Positions 48,797 through 57,539 of a stretch of 64,000 nt of DNA are shown piece after piece. The stretch covers positions 1-64,000 of the forward strand of contig CANMKK010000019.1 of NCBI GenBank assembly GCA_947498455.1, read 5' to 3'. How positions within the stretch are numbered: the stretch's first letter is position 1; each line of letters begins with the position of its first letter. The position numbers were made by a program, and so were the translations under genes. This DNA is from an uncultured Aquimarina sp. (GTDB lineage Bacteria > Bacteroidota > Bacteroidia > Flavobacteriales > Flavobacteriaceae). The notes under the pieces are model-generated. The model searched no databases. It worked only from the letters and a program-made list of their open reading frames with translations, and was not told the DNA's origin.

Positions 48797-49639
48797 CTAC
48801 TTTTTAAACCAATTGAAATAAATAATAGATAATATTCCTAAAACTATTAAAGGCCAAATATAAAACACTATCAAGACTAAATATTCTAACACACTCCAAC
48901 CAAACACTATTCCTTCTTCAGCTTTATCCAAAAAACCTGGAGAATAGACAATTGGCTCTTCTTTTGGCACCACATTTTCGTATACATCAAACTGTATCGT
49001 GCTATAAGTAACTTTATTGCTTAAGTAATTTAATCTTCCTTGAGCTACTTCTATTTCTTCCTGAATTTCCTTTAATTTTTCTTCTGTCAGTAATAAATCT
49101 TCTACGTTCTTTGCCCTTCCCTTTAATATATCTTCATACCTCTTTTTTACTTCTTTTTTTGTTTTTAATCGAGACGTAATATCCATATACTCTTCAGTCA
49201 CATCGATTGTTGTAATGTTTTTATGATCTACAAATTCTGCTAACTTGCAAATACTATCTAATGTTTTATCAAAGTTTTGTTGAGGAACTCTTATAGTAAA
49301 TCTATTCTCTTTTAAATAGTTGGTATTCGTAAAACGCTCGTCTGAAATATACCCTTTATTATCTTTTGCTATTTTTTTTGCCAATATTGTAATTAACTCT
49401 ACACTACTAACTTTAATTTTACAATTTGCATTTTTAATAATTTTTAACTGTTTTTCCGAAGTAACCTCTCTTTCTTTTAATTCAATTTCATTCTCTATCT
49501 CAAAAGCATTTAATTTAGAAGTCTCTCCAACCTTTTCTAATGAAATGCTTTCTTTTCTAAAATTGGAATTCCCTTCTTTCGAACAAGAGAAATCCATAAT
49601 TACTATGATTATCAGAAATAGTTTTTTAATAGTTTTCAT
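48797..49639 (-). CDS. DUF4349 lipoprotein, 280 aa
   Basis: A lipoprotein signal (LFLIIIVIMDFSC, Cys near residue 19) is followed by the DUF4349 domain: a beta segment (LKIIKNANCKIKVSSVEL), a long amphipathic coiled coil near 160-205 (TSRLKTKKEVKKRYEDIL...), and a C-terminal membrane helix pair (about 245-275). The mixed lipid/TM anchoring is the family's usual layout. Function is unknown; it is a common envelope protein. Divergent from the 302-aa gene, with a palindromic motif between them at 49702-49733, and has its own terminator. Confidence 0.85.
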   Translation of the reverse strand: MKTIKKLFLIIIVIMDFSCSKEGNSNFRKESISLEKVGETSKLNAFEIENEIELKEREVTSEKQLKIIKNANCKIKVSSVELITILAKKIAKDNKGYISDERFTNTNYLKENRFTIRVPQQNFDKTLDSICKLAEFVDHKNITTIDVTEEYMDITSRLKTKKEVKKRYEDILKGRAKNVEDLLLTEEKLKEIQEEIEVAQGRLNYLSNKVTYSTIQFDVYENVVPKEEPIVYSPGFLDKAEEGIVFGWSVLEYLVLIVFYIWPLIVLGILSIIYFNWFKK

Positions 49640-49701
49640 ATCTTTCTTTTATTTTGTTACACTGAAAACAAACATATCATAAGAAGATATTGGTATATTG
49701 C

Positions 49702-49733
49702 AAAACACTTGTAAAGGATTTGTAAAGTGTTTT
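49702..49733. promoter_or_regulatory. Palindromic operator-like site in a divergent promoter
   Basis: AAAACACTT (49702-49710) and AAGTGTTTT (49725-49733) are perfect inverse repeats, with TTGTAAAG twice inside. A similar half-site, AAAACACTTACAAAACC, recurs at 51183-51199 before the 127-aa gene. A shared regulator of this small cluster is possible. Confidence 0.45.
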
Positions 49734-49771
49734 ACAAAAGAACAATCAACTGATTTTAAGCTTCTAAAACA

Positions 49772-50680
49772 ATCAATAAAAAAGATTACATACTATTTGA
49801 CAAACTTAAAAAAGCGGTTGCAAAACAGTTTTTAAAGAATCATGTTGGGATTCATAAGGATATTTCTCTATGGAAAGGGCAAGACATCACCTTATTTCAG
49901 GAAGATCTACACAATCGTGTTAAAGGAAGTATCAGCGAGAAATCTTTTTACAACTACTTCAAGGCAGCAACAGAAAAACTACCCCGTATAGATATTCTCA
50001 ATATGCTTTCGGAATATGCTGGGTATAAAAATTGGAATAATTTTAAGGCTGAAAATGAAGTTGCAAAAGTTGACATGCCAAAAAAGGGGAAAAGAAAATG
50101 GATATTATTACTGGTTTTCGGTACATTTCTTCTTAGTTCGGCATATTTTTTAATCCCTAGAACTACTACCTTTTCATTCTGTTTTATGGATCAGGATCGA
50201 AATACAACTATTATAGACATTCCTATTAATATTACTATTTTAAACGACAAACAGTCTCCTTTTTATATTAAAAGTGATAGCCTTGGATGCTTTAACTGGA
50301 CAACAAAGGATAACTTTATTCATTTTATAATTACTTCTCCATATCATAAATCCGATACCATTTTTAGAACAACTTCTTCTTTATCCAATAAAGAGCAGAT
50401 TAAGGTACATACCGATGATTATGCGCTAATGCTTCATTATTATGCTAACGGAAAAGTAGAAAATTGGAAAAAAAGAAGAACCGAATTAGTAAGAATGATT
50501 GCCAATGATGCCATTATCTTTCAGGTACTACCTTCGGGTTTAGGAATTGAGATATACACTAAAAATGAATTTATTGACAAGATCACAACCCCTACCAAAA
50601 GCCTAAAAGGTATTGAAATAATTGAATCGAAAAGATTGAATGAGCAAATTGTTAAACTTAAATTCAGAATAAAATCATGA
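49772..50680 (+). CDS. Membrane-anchored protein with putative N-terminal regulatory domain, ~302 aa, no standard start codon
   Basis: The first ATG (50003) gives 225 residues, but the frame stays open upstream from a TAA near 49758 and encodes DYILFDKLKKAVAKQFL, ITLFQEDLHNRVKGSISEKS, FYNYFKAATEKLPRIDILNM. This looks like genuine protein and resembles a domain I have met at the N terminus of many flavobacterial proteins (family name not recalled). No ATG, GTG or TTG precedes it; ATC at 49772 is where a Met would be expected. So either a non-canonical start is used or the original ATG is mutated and only the short form is made. A membrane helix lies at about residues 107-127 and a ~175-residue periplasmic domain follows. 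The next gene overlaps by 4 bases. Confidence 0.6.
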   Translation: MNKKDYILFDKLKKAVAKQFLKNHVGIHKDISLWKGQDITLFQEDLHNRVKGSISEKSFYNYFKAATEKLPRIDILNMLSEYAGYKNWNNFKAENEVAKVDMPKKGKRKWILLLVFGTFLLSSAYFLIPRTTTFSFCFMDQDRNTTIIDIPINITILNDKQSPFYIKSDSLGCFNWTTKDNFIHFIITSPYHKSDTIFRTTSSLSNKEQIKVHTDDYALMLHYYANGKVENWKKRRTELVRMIANDAIIFQVLPSGLGIEIYTKNEFIDKITTPTKSLKGIEIIESKRLNEQIVKLKFRIKS

Positions 50681-51147
50681 GGCTATCCATATCTCTTATT
50701 CTACTATTACTTTTTGTGAGTTGCGCTAAAGAATCAAAAAGTGTTAATAACATGGAAGAACCTACTTCCGATGAGATTCTGGACTCGAAAAAAGAAGACA
50801 CATTCTATTCCCTAAAAGAATCGTACTCATCATTAATCACTGAAAAACTGCAAGATTATCTGGACACGCAATCTTTGACAAAAAAACACCCTGAGTTTAA
50901 AACAACCAATAAAACAGGTGACTTATTCGAAGGTAGTACAGTCACAAAAATTAAAAGCATAGAGTTCATTGGTCAACCCGAGAAAATTTCTGATTCCATT
51001 CTAAAATTAATTACAAAAACTAGTTTTGCAAATATGCAAACCGACACTATTATCTCATACATTACAAACTCTTCTATTGTTATCGATGGAATACGTTTCA
51101 AAACCTCTAAGGTAACTTTCAGTACATACAATACTATTGATAATTAA
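50677..51147 (+). CDS. Small predicted lipoprotein, 156 aa
   Basis: A short signal with lipobox (LILLLLFVSC, Cys near residue 16) leads to a soluble, Ser/Lys/Glu-rich domain of unrecognised family; the centre (FKTTNKTGDLFEGSTVTKIK) and end (GIRFKTSKVTFST) look beta-rich. It overlaps the preceding membrane protein gene by ATGA, which suggests the two proteins are made and act together at the envelope. Confidence 0.75.
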   Translation: MRLSISLILLLLFVSCAKESKSVNNMEEPTSDEILDSKKEDTFYSLKESYSSLITEKLQDYLDTQSLTKKHPEFKTTNKTGDLFEGSTVTKIKSIEFIGQPEKISDSILKLITKTSFANMQTDTIISYITNSSIVIDGIRFKTSKVTFSTYNTIDN

Positions 51148-51326
51148 GTCCTGTATTGCATTTTTTACGGTATTACACCATTAAAACACTTACAAAACCA
51201 TTTTATTTGTGCTTTTCAACCTAAATAACATCACACTTATCGAATATTATATACACTCAACCTGTTGTTAATCAATATTTAATACTTTTATCATTCAAAC
51301 AAAGAAAGTATTAATGATTCGTTAAG

Positions 51327-51710
51327 ATGAAGAGGTATATATTTTTAGCAGTATTTTTTATAAGCAGCATTTCTATTGCCCAAAATCAAAGGGAAAACAA
51401 AGAGATAAAAGTAAAAGTAGAGATAACTACTGAACAACAAAAAGAAGAAGAAAGTAAAAAAATAAAAAGTCTAGCAGAACAACGTACAATTACATTACAA
51501 AAAGAACTTAATCTTAATAGCTACGCTAGTAGCAAAATTAAAAAAGCAATAATCAAGTATTCTATTAAGGCTAATAAAATTATTCAATCCAATATCTCTG
51601 CTAACGAAAAAACTAAAACCTTAAGCAACTTAGTATATTTCCAAAACGAAGAGTTTAAAGAATTTCTTACTGTCCATCAGTTTTATCAGTATATAAAAAT
51701 GTATCAATAA
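51327..51710 (+). CDS. Small secreted Lys/Glu-rich helical protein, 127 aa
   Basis: Signal peptide (FLAVFFISSISIAQ, cleavage likely after residue 18). The mature part is strongly charged and helical, with KVEITTEQQKEEESKKIK and TLQKELNLNSYASSKIKKAI; the second half resembles small periplasmic helical-hairpin proteins of the DUF4890/Spy type common in this phylum, though I cannot confirm this. A shared half-operator upstream (51183) hints at co-regulation with the divergent pair at 49.7 kb. Confidence 0.7.
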   Translation: MKRYIFLAVFFISSISIAQNQRENKEIKVKVEITTEQQKEEESKKIKSLAEQRTITLQKELNLNSYASSKIKKAIIKYSIKANKIIQSNISANEKTKTLSNLVYFQNEEFKEFLTVHQFYQYIKMYQ

Positions 51711-51825
51711 GAAACCTAAAATCTCAAGATCATTGAGCTTCGGAACGCTCAGCAGCTACAGTGATAAATGTGAAGAGAATACACAAAAAGTATCTTAGCT
51801 TAATTAGGGGTTTATTTGACACCAA

Positions 51826-52506
51826 TTAAGGTGTACTGCTAGAAACCTGAAGCACTTTTCCGTTATAGAACTTGTTTCCTGTAAGTGAAAATTCTTTTAT
51901 ATATGATGCCATATCTAATGCTGATAATGGTGCCTGATAACCAGGAAACGCTTCTTCTAACATCTCGGTTTGTACTGCTCCCAGTGCCAGCACATTAAAG
52001 GAAATACCGCTATTTTTATATTCTTCTGCCAATAATTCACTCAATGTTATTACCGCTCCTTTACTAGAACTATATGCTGCTAAGCCAGGAAATTTCATAC
52101 TTCCTTGTATACCTCCCATACTACTCACGGTTACTACATGACTTCCTGACACCATAAAGGGAAGCACTAGACGTGTAATTTCTGCTACACCAAATACATT
52201 AACCTTATATACTTCCTGAAATTCATTTGTCGAAATTTCACTAAAAGGTTTGTTCAGCAATTTACCCGCATTATTGACAAGAACATCAACCTGTTTCCAG
52301 TTCTCCTCAATATAACTGATCATTTTTTCATGATCAGATGGACTACAAATATCAAATGAAAACGTATGAATATTTTTATGATCTAGTGCCTTTATTGGAT
52401 TTTCATTTCTAGATAACGCTAATACTTGATACCCTGCATCAGCATATAATTTGGCTAGTTGATACCCGATCCCCCTACTAGCACCGGTAATAATAATGTT
52501 TTTCAT
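51826..52506 (-). CDS. Short-chain dehydrogenase/reductase, 226 aa
   Basis: Classical SDR: the Rossmann start IIITGASRGIGYQLAKLYAD (TGxxxGxG), LVNNAGKLLNKPF (NNAG), VVTVSSMGG with the catalytic Ser, and AYSSSKGAVITLS with the YxxxK pair. The substrate is unknown. At 226 residues it is slightly short, having little after the YxxxK segment beyond the substrate loop. It lies 34 bases downstream of the M28 peptidase gene on the same strand and may be co-transcribed. Confidence 0.9.
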   Translation of the reverse strand: MKNIIITGASRGIGYQLAKLYADAGYQVLALSRNENPIKALDHKNIHTFSFDICSPSDHEKMISYIEENWKQVDVLVNNAGKLLNKPFSEISTNEFQEVYKVNVFGVAEITRLVLPFMVSGSHVVTVSSMGGIQGSMKFPGLAAYSSSKGAVITLSELLAEEYKNSGISFNVLALGAVQTEMLEEAFPGYQAPLSALDMASYIKEFSLTGNKFYNGKVLQVSSSTP

Positions 52507-52540
52507 AGATATTTATAGAAACTGAAAAAAGTTTTAAAAA

Positions 52541-53542
52541 TTATTTCTTCGCTTTTAATTTGATCTCCTTATCAGATGTATTAAGTATTTTTGTAATAAC
52601 AGGAGCACAATCATTGATGAGTTCTGCCATAAAATCAAAGTTAATTTCAGACACCTCATCGTCTACATGATGGTAGTATGAATAATTCGTGAAATCAAAT
52701 GTTGAAATAGTCTGACAAGGAACATTAAACTCTTTATAAAAAGGGTAATTATCACTTCTACGGAATAATTGAAACTCTTTTGCTTTAGGCAAGAAACCTA
52801 TTAATTCATTTCCTGCATATTCATTCATTTTATGAGCCATATTAGACATCTCGTATCCCGTGATATATGCTTTAAAATTTTTATCATTTAAGGGCACGCC
52901 TATCATTTCAAAATTTACCATTGTATATAAATTGAGCCCCTTTTCTTTTAGCTCTTTAGCCAAATGCTTAGATCCCAACAACCCTTTTTCTTCTGCTCCG
53001 AATAACACAAACAATACACTTCTTTTATTAAGTTTATTCTCTGCAAAATGTTTTGCCAAAGTTATTACTGCCGTACTACCCGCAGCATTATCATTAGCTC
53101 CATTTGCGATAGTATCTCCGTTAATTTCCTCTCCCTTTCCAATATGATCAAAATGTGCCCCAACGATTACGAATTCATTTTCTAATGCAGTATCGGTTCC
53201 TTTTAAATACCCTACAATGTTATACGTTTCAACACCTTTTGCATCAAATACATTTCGGTAAGATTCAAAATAAGGCGCAACTCCATATTTCTTAAACTCT
53301 CCTTCAATGAATTCTGCGGCTGTTTCTAATCCTTTACTTCCAGTATCTCTCCCTTCTAGTTTATCACTCGCTAAAAAATTCATTATCCTATCAATCTCTG
53401 CAACAGAAACATTTCCTACTGGGATAGCAATTTCTATTTTATCAATTTCCTTGTGCTCATCTTGTTTTTGAGATTGAGCAGTCGTCCCTTGCTTACAGTT
53501 GATAAATAAAAGTAATATAGCCAAAAAAGTGATCTGCCTCAT
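52541..53542 (-). CDS. M28 family zinc aminopeptidase lipoprotein, 333 aa
   Basis: A lipoprotein-type signal (FLAILLLFINC, Cys near residue 16) precedes a peptidase with the M28 site: VGAHFDHIG (His, Asp), GANDNAAGS (bridging Asp), FGAEEKGLLGS (catalytic Glu/ligand), VNFEMIG, and the last His in YYHHVDDE. Five zinc ligands are all present, so it should be active, probably removing N-terminal residues in the periplasm or at the outer membrane. The 438-base stretch upstream holds the promoter and MITE-like copy B. Confidence 0.9.
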   Translation of the reverse strand: MRQITFLAILLLFINCKQGTTAQSQKQDEHKEIDKIEIAIPVGNVSVAEIDRIMNFLASDKLEGRDTGSKGLETAAEFIEGEFKKYGVAPYFESYRNVFDAKGVETYNIVGYLKGTDTALENEFVIVGAHFDHIGKGEEINGDTIANGANDNAAGSTAVITLAKHFAENKLNKRSVLFVLFGAEEKGLLGSKHLAKELKEKGLNLYTMVNFEMIGVPLNDKNFKAYITGYEMSNMAHKMNEYAGNELIGFLPKAKEFQLFRRSDNYPFYKEFNVPCQTISTFDFTNYSYYHHVDDEVSEINFDFMAELINDCAPVITKILNTSDKEIKLKAKK

Positions 53543-53682
53543 TTATATAGTATTTTTAAGATTTTTGCTAAAGATACTTAAAAGCAAATTATTTTATCAC
53601 ACATTCATACCCGCTTTTATTTTTACAAACTGTAATAACATAATAGTTCTGGCACCCCTTAATTTCTCTATTTGTAATCATA

Positions 53683-53850
53683 TTATACGATTTACGGATG
53701 GGAATTTCGTAAAAATAATTACAAAGATTTTTCGCTAGATTGATGAATCAAATTAGAGAATAGCCATAGCTATTGTTTAATTTTATGAAGAAAATATAGT
53801 AGAAAAAGAATGTGATTAGATGCGAAATTTTTATTCGTAAATCGTATTAT
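53683..53850 (-). repeat. MITE-like element, copy B
   Basis: Begins TTATACGATTTACGGATG and ends ATTCGTAAATCGTATTAT; the ends are inverse to each other. The body is the reverse complement of copies A and C, including the AATAGCCATAGCTATT hairpin, but is more diverged. Confidence 0.75.
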
Positions 53851-53921
53851 ACCAATTCAACTACAAAATGACGCATTCGAACTTGTTCGTTTTCTGTTCT
53901 ATTTTCTTATATTTAATAAAA

Positions 53922-53949
53922 AATCCCACTTCTTAAAAGAAGTGGGATT
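53922..53949 (-). terminator. Terminator of the pdhA-pdhC operon
   Basis: AATCCCACTTCTT (53922-53934) pairs with AAGAAGTGGGATT (53937-53949), with a T-run following on the minus strand. Located 32 bases after the pdhC stop. Confidence 0.9.
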
Positions 53950-53980
53950 CAGATTTTATACTTGCTTGTACATAGTACAC

Positions 53981-55588
53981 CTATGCCAGCATTGTCACTG
54001 GATTCTCCAGATACTGCTTTAATGTTTGTAAAAATTGTGCTCCTGTAGCCCCGTCAACGGTTCTATGATCACAAGCCAAGGTTACTTTCATCGTATTACC
54101 TACAACAACCTTACCTTCCTTTACCACTGGTTTCTCTACGATAGCACCTACAGATAGAATAGCGGAATTAGGTTGGTTTATTATAGACGTAAACTCCTGA
54201 ATTCCGAACATTCCTAAATTAGATACTGTAAATGTACTTCCACTCATCTCCTGTGGCGTTAGCTTTTTATCTCTAGCCTTAACAGCCAAGTCGCGAACTT
54301 TAGTATCGATTTCCATAATATTCATATGATCCGTAAAAGGCAAAACAGGAACAACCAACCCATCTGGAACTGCAACAGCCACACCAATACTAATATGTTT
54401 ATTATATACCGTAACATCATCTTTCCATGATGTATTTACTTGTGGATGTCTTCTCAATGCCATTGCACAAGCCTTTACTACCATATCATTAAATGACACT
54501 TTGGTGTCCGGAAGCTCATTTATAATCTTACGAGAAGAAATTGCATTGTCCATACCAACTTCTATAGTTAAATAGTAATGAGGTGCAGTAAATTTAGATG
54601 AAGAAAGACTTCTAGCAATTGCCTTACGCATTTGCGAATTCTTTACTTCTTCTATGCTTTCTTCTCCGGCAGGTGTAAATGTCTGAATTGCGGGAGTTGA
54701 TACTACTTCTTTCGTTTTGGCAGGCTCACTCTTTGCAATTGCAGGGGTATATGACTCTATATCCTTTTTAGTTATTCTACCATTTTCTCCAGTACCTTTT
54801 ACTTGCGAAAGATCAATATTTTTGTCCGCTGCAATCTTTTTTGCTAATGGAGATGCAAATATTCTTCCTCCAGAATTTGCAGTATCAGCTGTAACAGTGA
54901 CTGCTGCCACTTCTTTATTTTCTTCTTTAATAGTTGCTGTTACATCAGTAGATGACGCTACAGCGCCACCATCTTTAATACTTGATATATCAGTTCCGGC
55001 AGGTCCTATAATAGCTAATAATACATCTACAGGTGCTGTTTGTCCTTCTTCTATCCCAATATGAAGTAATGTTCCACTATAAAAGGATTCAAACTCCATT
55101 GTAGCCTTATCGGTTTCTATTTCCGCAAGAATATCACCTTCCTCTACTGTATCACCAACTTTTTTTAACCAGGTAGCTACTGTCCCTTCTTCCATCGTAT
55201 CACTAAGGCGAGGCATCGTAATTACCTCTACTCCTTCAGGAATAGTATTTGCTGTGGCAGCAACAGAAGTTACTTCTTCCTTTTGTTCTTCTTTGGCAGG
55301 TTGAGCTGATGGCGAAGAACCTCCATTTAACAATCCTGAAATATCTTCTCCTTCTTCTCCTATAATTGCTAGTAGTTTATCTACTGGAGCCGTTTCTCCT
55401 TCTTCTATTCCTATATGAAGTAAAGTTCCATCGTAAAAAGATTCAAACTCCATTGTAGCCTTGTCGGTTTCTATTTCTGCAAGAATATCACCTTCGCTAA
55501 TTTTATCTCCTTTTTTAACAAGCCACTTCGCGACAACTCCTTCTTCCATCGTATCGCTCAATCGCGGCATATTTATTACTGTAGCCAT
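53981..55588 (-). CDS. pdhC: Pyruvate dehydrogenase complex E2, dihydrolipoamide acetyltransferase, 535 aa
   Basis: Two tandem lipoyl domains (about residues 1-80 and 120-200), each with the lipoyl-Lys motif ETDKATMEFES, then Ala/Thr-rich linkers. A peripheral-subunit-binding domain (SPLAKKIAADKNIDLSQVKG) lies near 270-305, and a C-terminal acyltransferase domain carries DHRTVDGATGAQFLQ with the catalytic His. It transfers acetyl groups to CoA in the pyruvate dehydrogenase complex. The gene starts 3 bases after pdhA. E1-beta and E3 are not in the window and must be elsewhere. Confidence 0.95.
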   Translation of the reverse strand: MATVINMPRLSDTMEEGVVAKWLVKKGDKISEGDILAEIETDKATMEFESFYDGTLLHIGIEEGETAPVDKLLAIIGEEGEDISGLLNGGSSPSAQPAKEEQKEEVTSVAATANTIPEGVEVITMPRLSDTMEEGTVATWLKKVGDTVEEGDILAEIETDKATMEFESFYSGTLLHIGIEEGQTAPVDVLLAIIGPAGTDISSIKDGGAVASSTDVTATIKEENKEVAAVTVTADTANSGGRIFASPLAKKIAADKNIDLSQVKGTGENGRITKKDIESYTPAIAKSEPAKTKEVVSTPAIQTFTPAGEESIEEVKNSQMRKAIARSLSSSKFTAPHYYLTIEVGMDNAISSRKIINELPDTKVSFNDMVVKACAMALRRHPQVNTSWKDDVTVYNKHISIGVAVAVPDGLVVPVLPFTDHMNIMEIDTKVRDLAVKARDKKLTPQEMSGSTFTVSNLGMFGIQEFTSIINQPNSAILSVGAIVEKPVVKEGKVVVGNTMKVTLACDHRTVDGATGAQFLQTLKQYLENPVTMLA

Positions 55589-55591
55589 AAT

Positions 55592-56593
55592 CTATTGTGG
55601 TTTGTGTGATAAAAACGGATAATCTTCCTGGTCATATACTACATCGTACATTACATTCTTATCCGGGAATGGTGATTCTTCAGCAAATTTCTGACATTCA
55701 CTTACTTTATCTTTAACTGCTTTATCAAGGGCAGCAATCTCATCATCACTCGCATATTTTTCATCCTTAATGATATCCAGAACTTGAGTAATTGGGTCAA
55801 TTTTTTGGTATTCTGCTACCTCTTCTTTTGTACGGTATTTCTGAGCATCACTCATAGAATGTCCTCTATATCTATATGTCTTCAGTTCAAGAAAAGTTGG
55901 TCCCCCTCCTGTTCTTGCTCTGGTAATTGCTTCATCTAGGGCTTCTGCCACTTTTACCGGATTCATAGCATCTACTGGTCCACAAGGCATTTCATACCCT
56001 AAACCTAGTTTCCATATGTCGGTATGATTTGCAGTTCTCTCTACTGATGTTCCCATTGCATACCCATTATTTTCTACACAAAATACAACAGGCAAATTCC
56101 ATAACATCGCTAAATTAAAAGATTCATGAAGAGATCCTTGACGAGTCGCTCCATCTCCCATAAAAGTTAAGGTCACTGCATCTCTTTTATGATATTTATC
56201 TGCAAACGCTAATCCTGCTCCTAATGGAATCTGACCTCCTACGATTCCATGACCTCCATAAAAACGATGTTCTTTAGAAAAAATATGCATTGATCCTCCT
56301 AAACCTTGAGAAGTACCTGTACCTTTTCCATACAACTCTGCCATAACTCTTTTAGGATCAACTCCCATTCCTATAGGCTGTACATGGTTACGGTAGGCAG
56401 TAATCATCCTATCTTTAGTAAGATCCATTGCATGTAACGCTCCAGCTAAAACTGCCTCTTGACCGTTATATAAATGTAAAAATCCTCTTACTTTTTGCTG
56501 GATATATACCTGAGCTAGTTTATCTTCAAACTTTCTCCAGAAAAGCATATCTTCATACCACTTTAGGTAAACTTCTTTGGTTATTTTTTTCAT
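55592..56593 (-). CDS. pdhA: Pyruvate dehydrogenase E1 component, alpha subunit, 333 aa
   Basis: Matches the two-subunit E1-alpha family: RKFEDKLAQVYIQQKVRGFL at the start, GQEAVLAGA, and the thiamine diphosphate motif GDGATRQGSLHESFNLA to VENNGYAMGTS (GDG-about 26-NN). The phosphorylation-loop-type region YRYRGHSMSDAQKYR is also present. It decarboxylates pyruvate with the beta subunit, whose gene is not adjacent. Three bases separate it from pdhC, so the two are co-translated. Confidence 0.95.
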   Translation of the reverse strand: MKKITKEVYLKWYEDMLFWRKFEDKLAQVYIQQKVRGFLHLYNGQEAVLAGALHAMDLTKDRMITAYRNHVQPIGMGVDPKRVMAELYGKGTGTSQGLGGSMHIFSKEHRFYGGHGIVGGQIPLGAGLAFADKYHKRDAVTLTFMGDGATRQGSLHESFNLAMLWNLPVVFCVENNGYAMGTSVERTANHTDIWKLGLGYEMPCGPVDAMNPVKVAEALDEAITRARTGGGPTFLELKTYRYRGHSMSDAQKYRTKEEVAEYQKIDPITQVLDIIKDEKYASDDEIAALDKAVKDKVSECQKFAEESPFPDKNVMYDVVYDQEDYPFLSHKPQ

Positions 56594-56754
56594 TTAAAAA
56601 TATAATAATATTTCAAAATTAAGTCAGAATATTCCTGACCTCTCTAAACAATTATGGCACTTTTTAACGTCTAATATTCCGATTAAACGAAAAGCAAAAA
56701 TAATATATTCATTACTAAGGAGAAAGGAGTTTCTCTATAAAAATGCATAAAATG

Positions 56755-57237
56755 TTATAAATATGATTTATCAAAGATAAGCGGCAATAAATTCGCTAAA
56801 GAATCAGATTTAACCACTTTCCCTGTTTCTCCCATAAAAAATATTTCTATAGGCTTCTTCTGATTGGACTCATACTCTGCTATAGCCTGCCGACAGGAAC
56901 CACAGGGAGGAGTAGGTGTAAGTAACTGATACTTTAAGGATTTTGCTGACAAGGCCATTCTTACCACAGGAACTCCAGGAAAATTAGCTCCTGCATAATA
57001 CATTGCAGTTCTCTCCGCACATAAGCCAGAAGGATAACAAGCGTTCTCTTGATTATTACCTAAAATCACTTCTCCATTTTCTAATAACAATGCTGCACCA
57101 ACCAAGAATTCTGAATATGGAGCATATGCTTTATCTCTAATCTTAAAAGACTGTAACATCAATTCGCGAGCTTCTTCTGACAACTCCTCTATCGAATCAT
57201 ATATCTGTAATGTAGATGTTATCTCTATTTCTTTCAT
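56755..57237 (-). CDS. cdd: Cytidine deaminase, 160 aa
   Basis: Zinc-dependent deaminase of the small homotetrameric type: SGLCAERTAMYYA with catalytic Glu and first zinc Cys, and PTPPCGSCRQAIAEY with the other two Cys. FKIRDKAYAPYSEFLVGAAL is the usual N-terminal substrate loop. It converts cytidine/deoxycytidine to uridine/deoxyuridine for pyrimidine salvage. The gene lies between porV and pdhA, an order typical of flavobacteria. Confidence 0.95.
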   Translation of the reverse strand: MKEIEITSTLQIYDSIEELSEEARELMLQSFKIRDKAYAPYSEFLVGAALLLENGEVILGNNQENACYPSGLCAERTAMYYAGANFPGVPVVRMALSAKSLKYQLLTPTPPCGSCRQAIAEYESNQKKPIEIFFMGETGKVVKSDSLANLLPLIFDKSYL

Positions 57238-57250
57238 CCAATTCTCTATT

Positions 57251-57415
57251 TATACAATTTACGAATAAAACTTTCGCATATAGTTCGTTTCTTTTGCACT
57301 ATATCTGCGTTATAAAATTCAACAATAGCTAAGGCTATTCTTTAATTTTATACCTTAATCTAGTACAGAATAATTCAATCTCTTTATACGAATTTCTTAT
57401 CCATAAATCGTATTA
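57251..57415 (+). repeat. MITE-like element, copy C
   Basis: Begins TATACAATTTACGAATA and ends ATCCATAAATCGTATTA. Colinear with copy A (37094-37282) with few differences, but lacking the GC-rich insert at the hairpin tip. Located between cdd and porV. Confidence 0.8.
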
Positions 57416-57475
57416 GAAATTATTTTATACTAAATCAATGCCAACAAAACAGCACTCACAATGTACTATAAACAC

Positions 57476-57509
57476 AAAAAGTATCAAACATAACTGCTTG
57501 ATACTTTTT
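57476..57509 (-). terminator. Terminator after porV
   Basis: AAAAAGTATCAA (57476-57487) pairs with TTGATACTTTTT (57498-57509) around a 10-base loop, in T/A-rich surroundings on both strands. It closes the porU-porV transcript. Confidence 0.8.
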
Positions 57510-57539
57510 ATTTTTTTTTCTAAGCTAAACTCTTTCTTA

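Larger units (their letters stand above)
53543..53980. other. Intergenic region with MITE-like copy and terminator
   Basis: No gene seen. It carries MITE copy B (53683-53850) and, near the pdhC end, the terminator 53922-53949. The rest is AT-rich and must include the M28 promoter. Confidence 0.7.
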
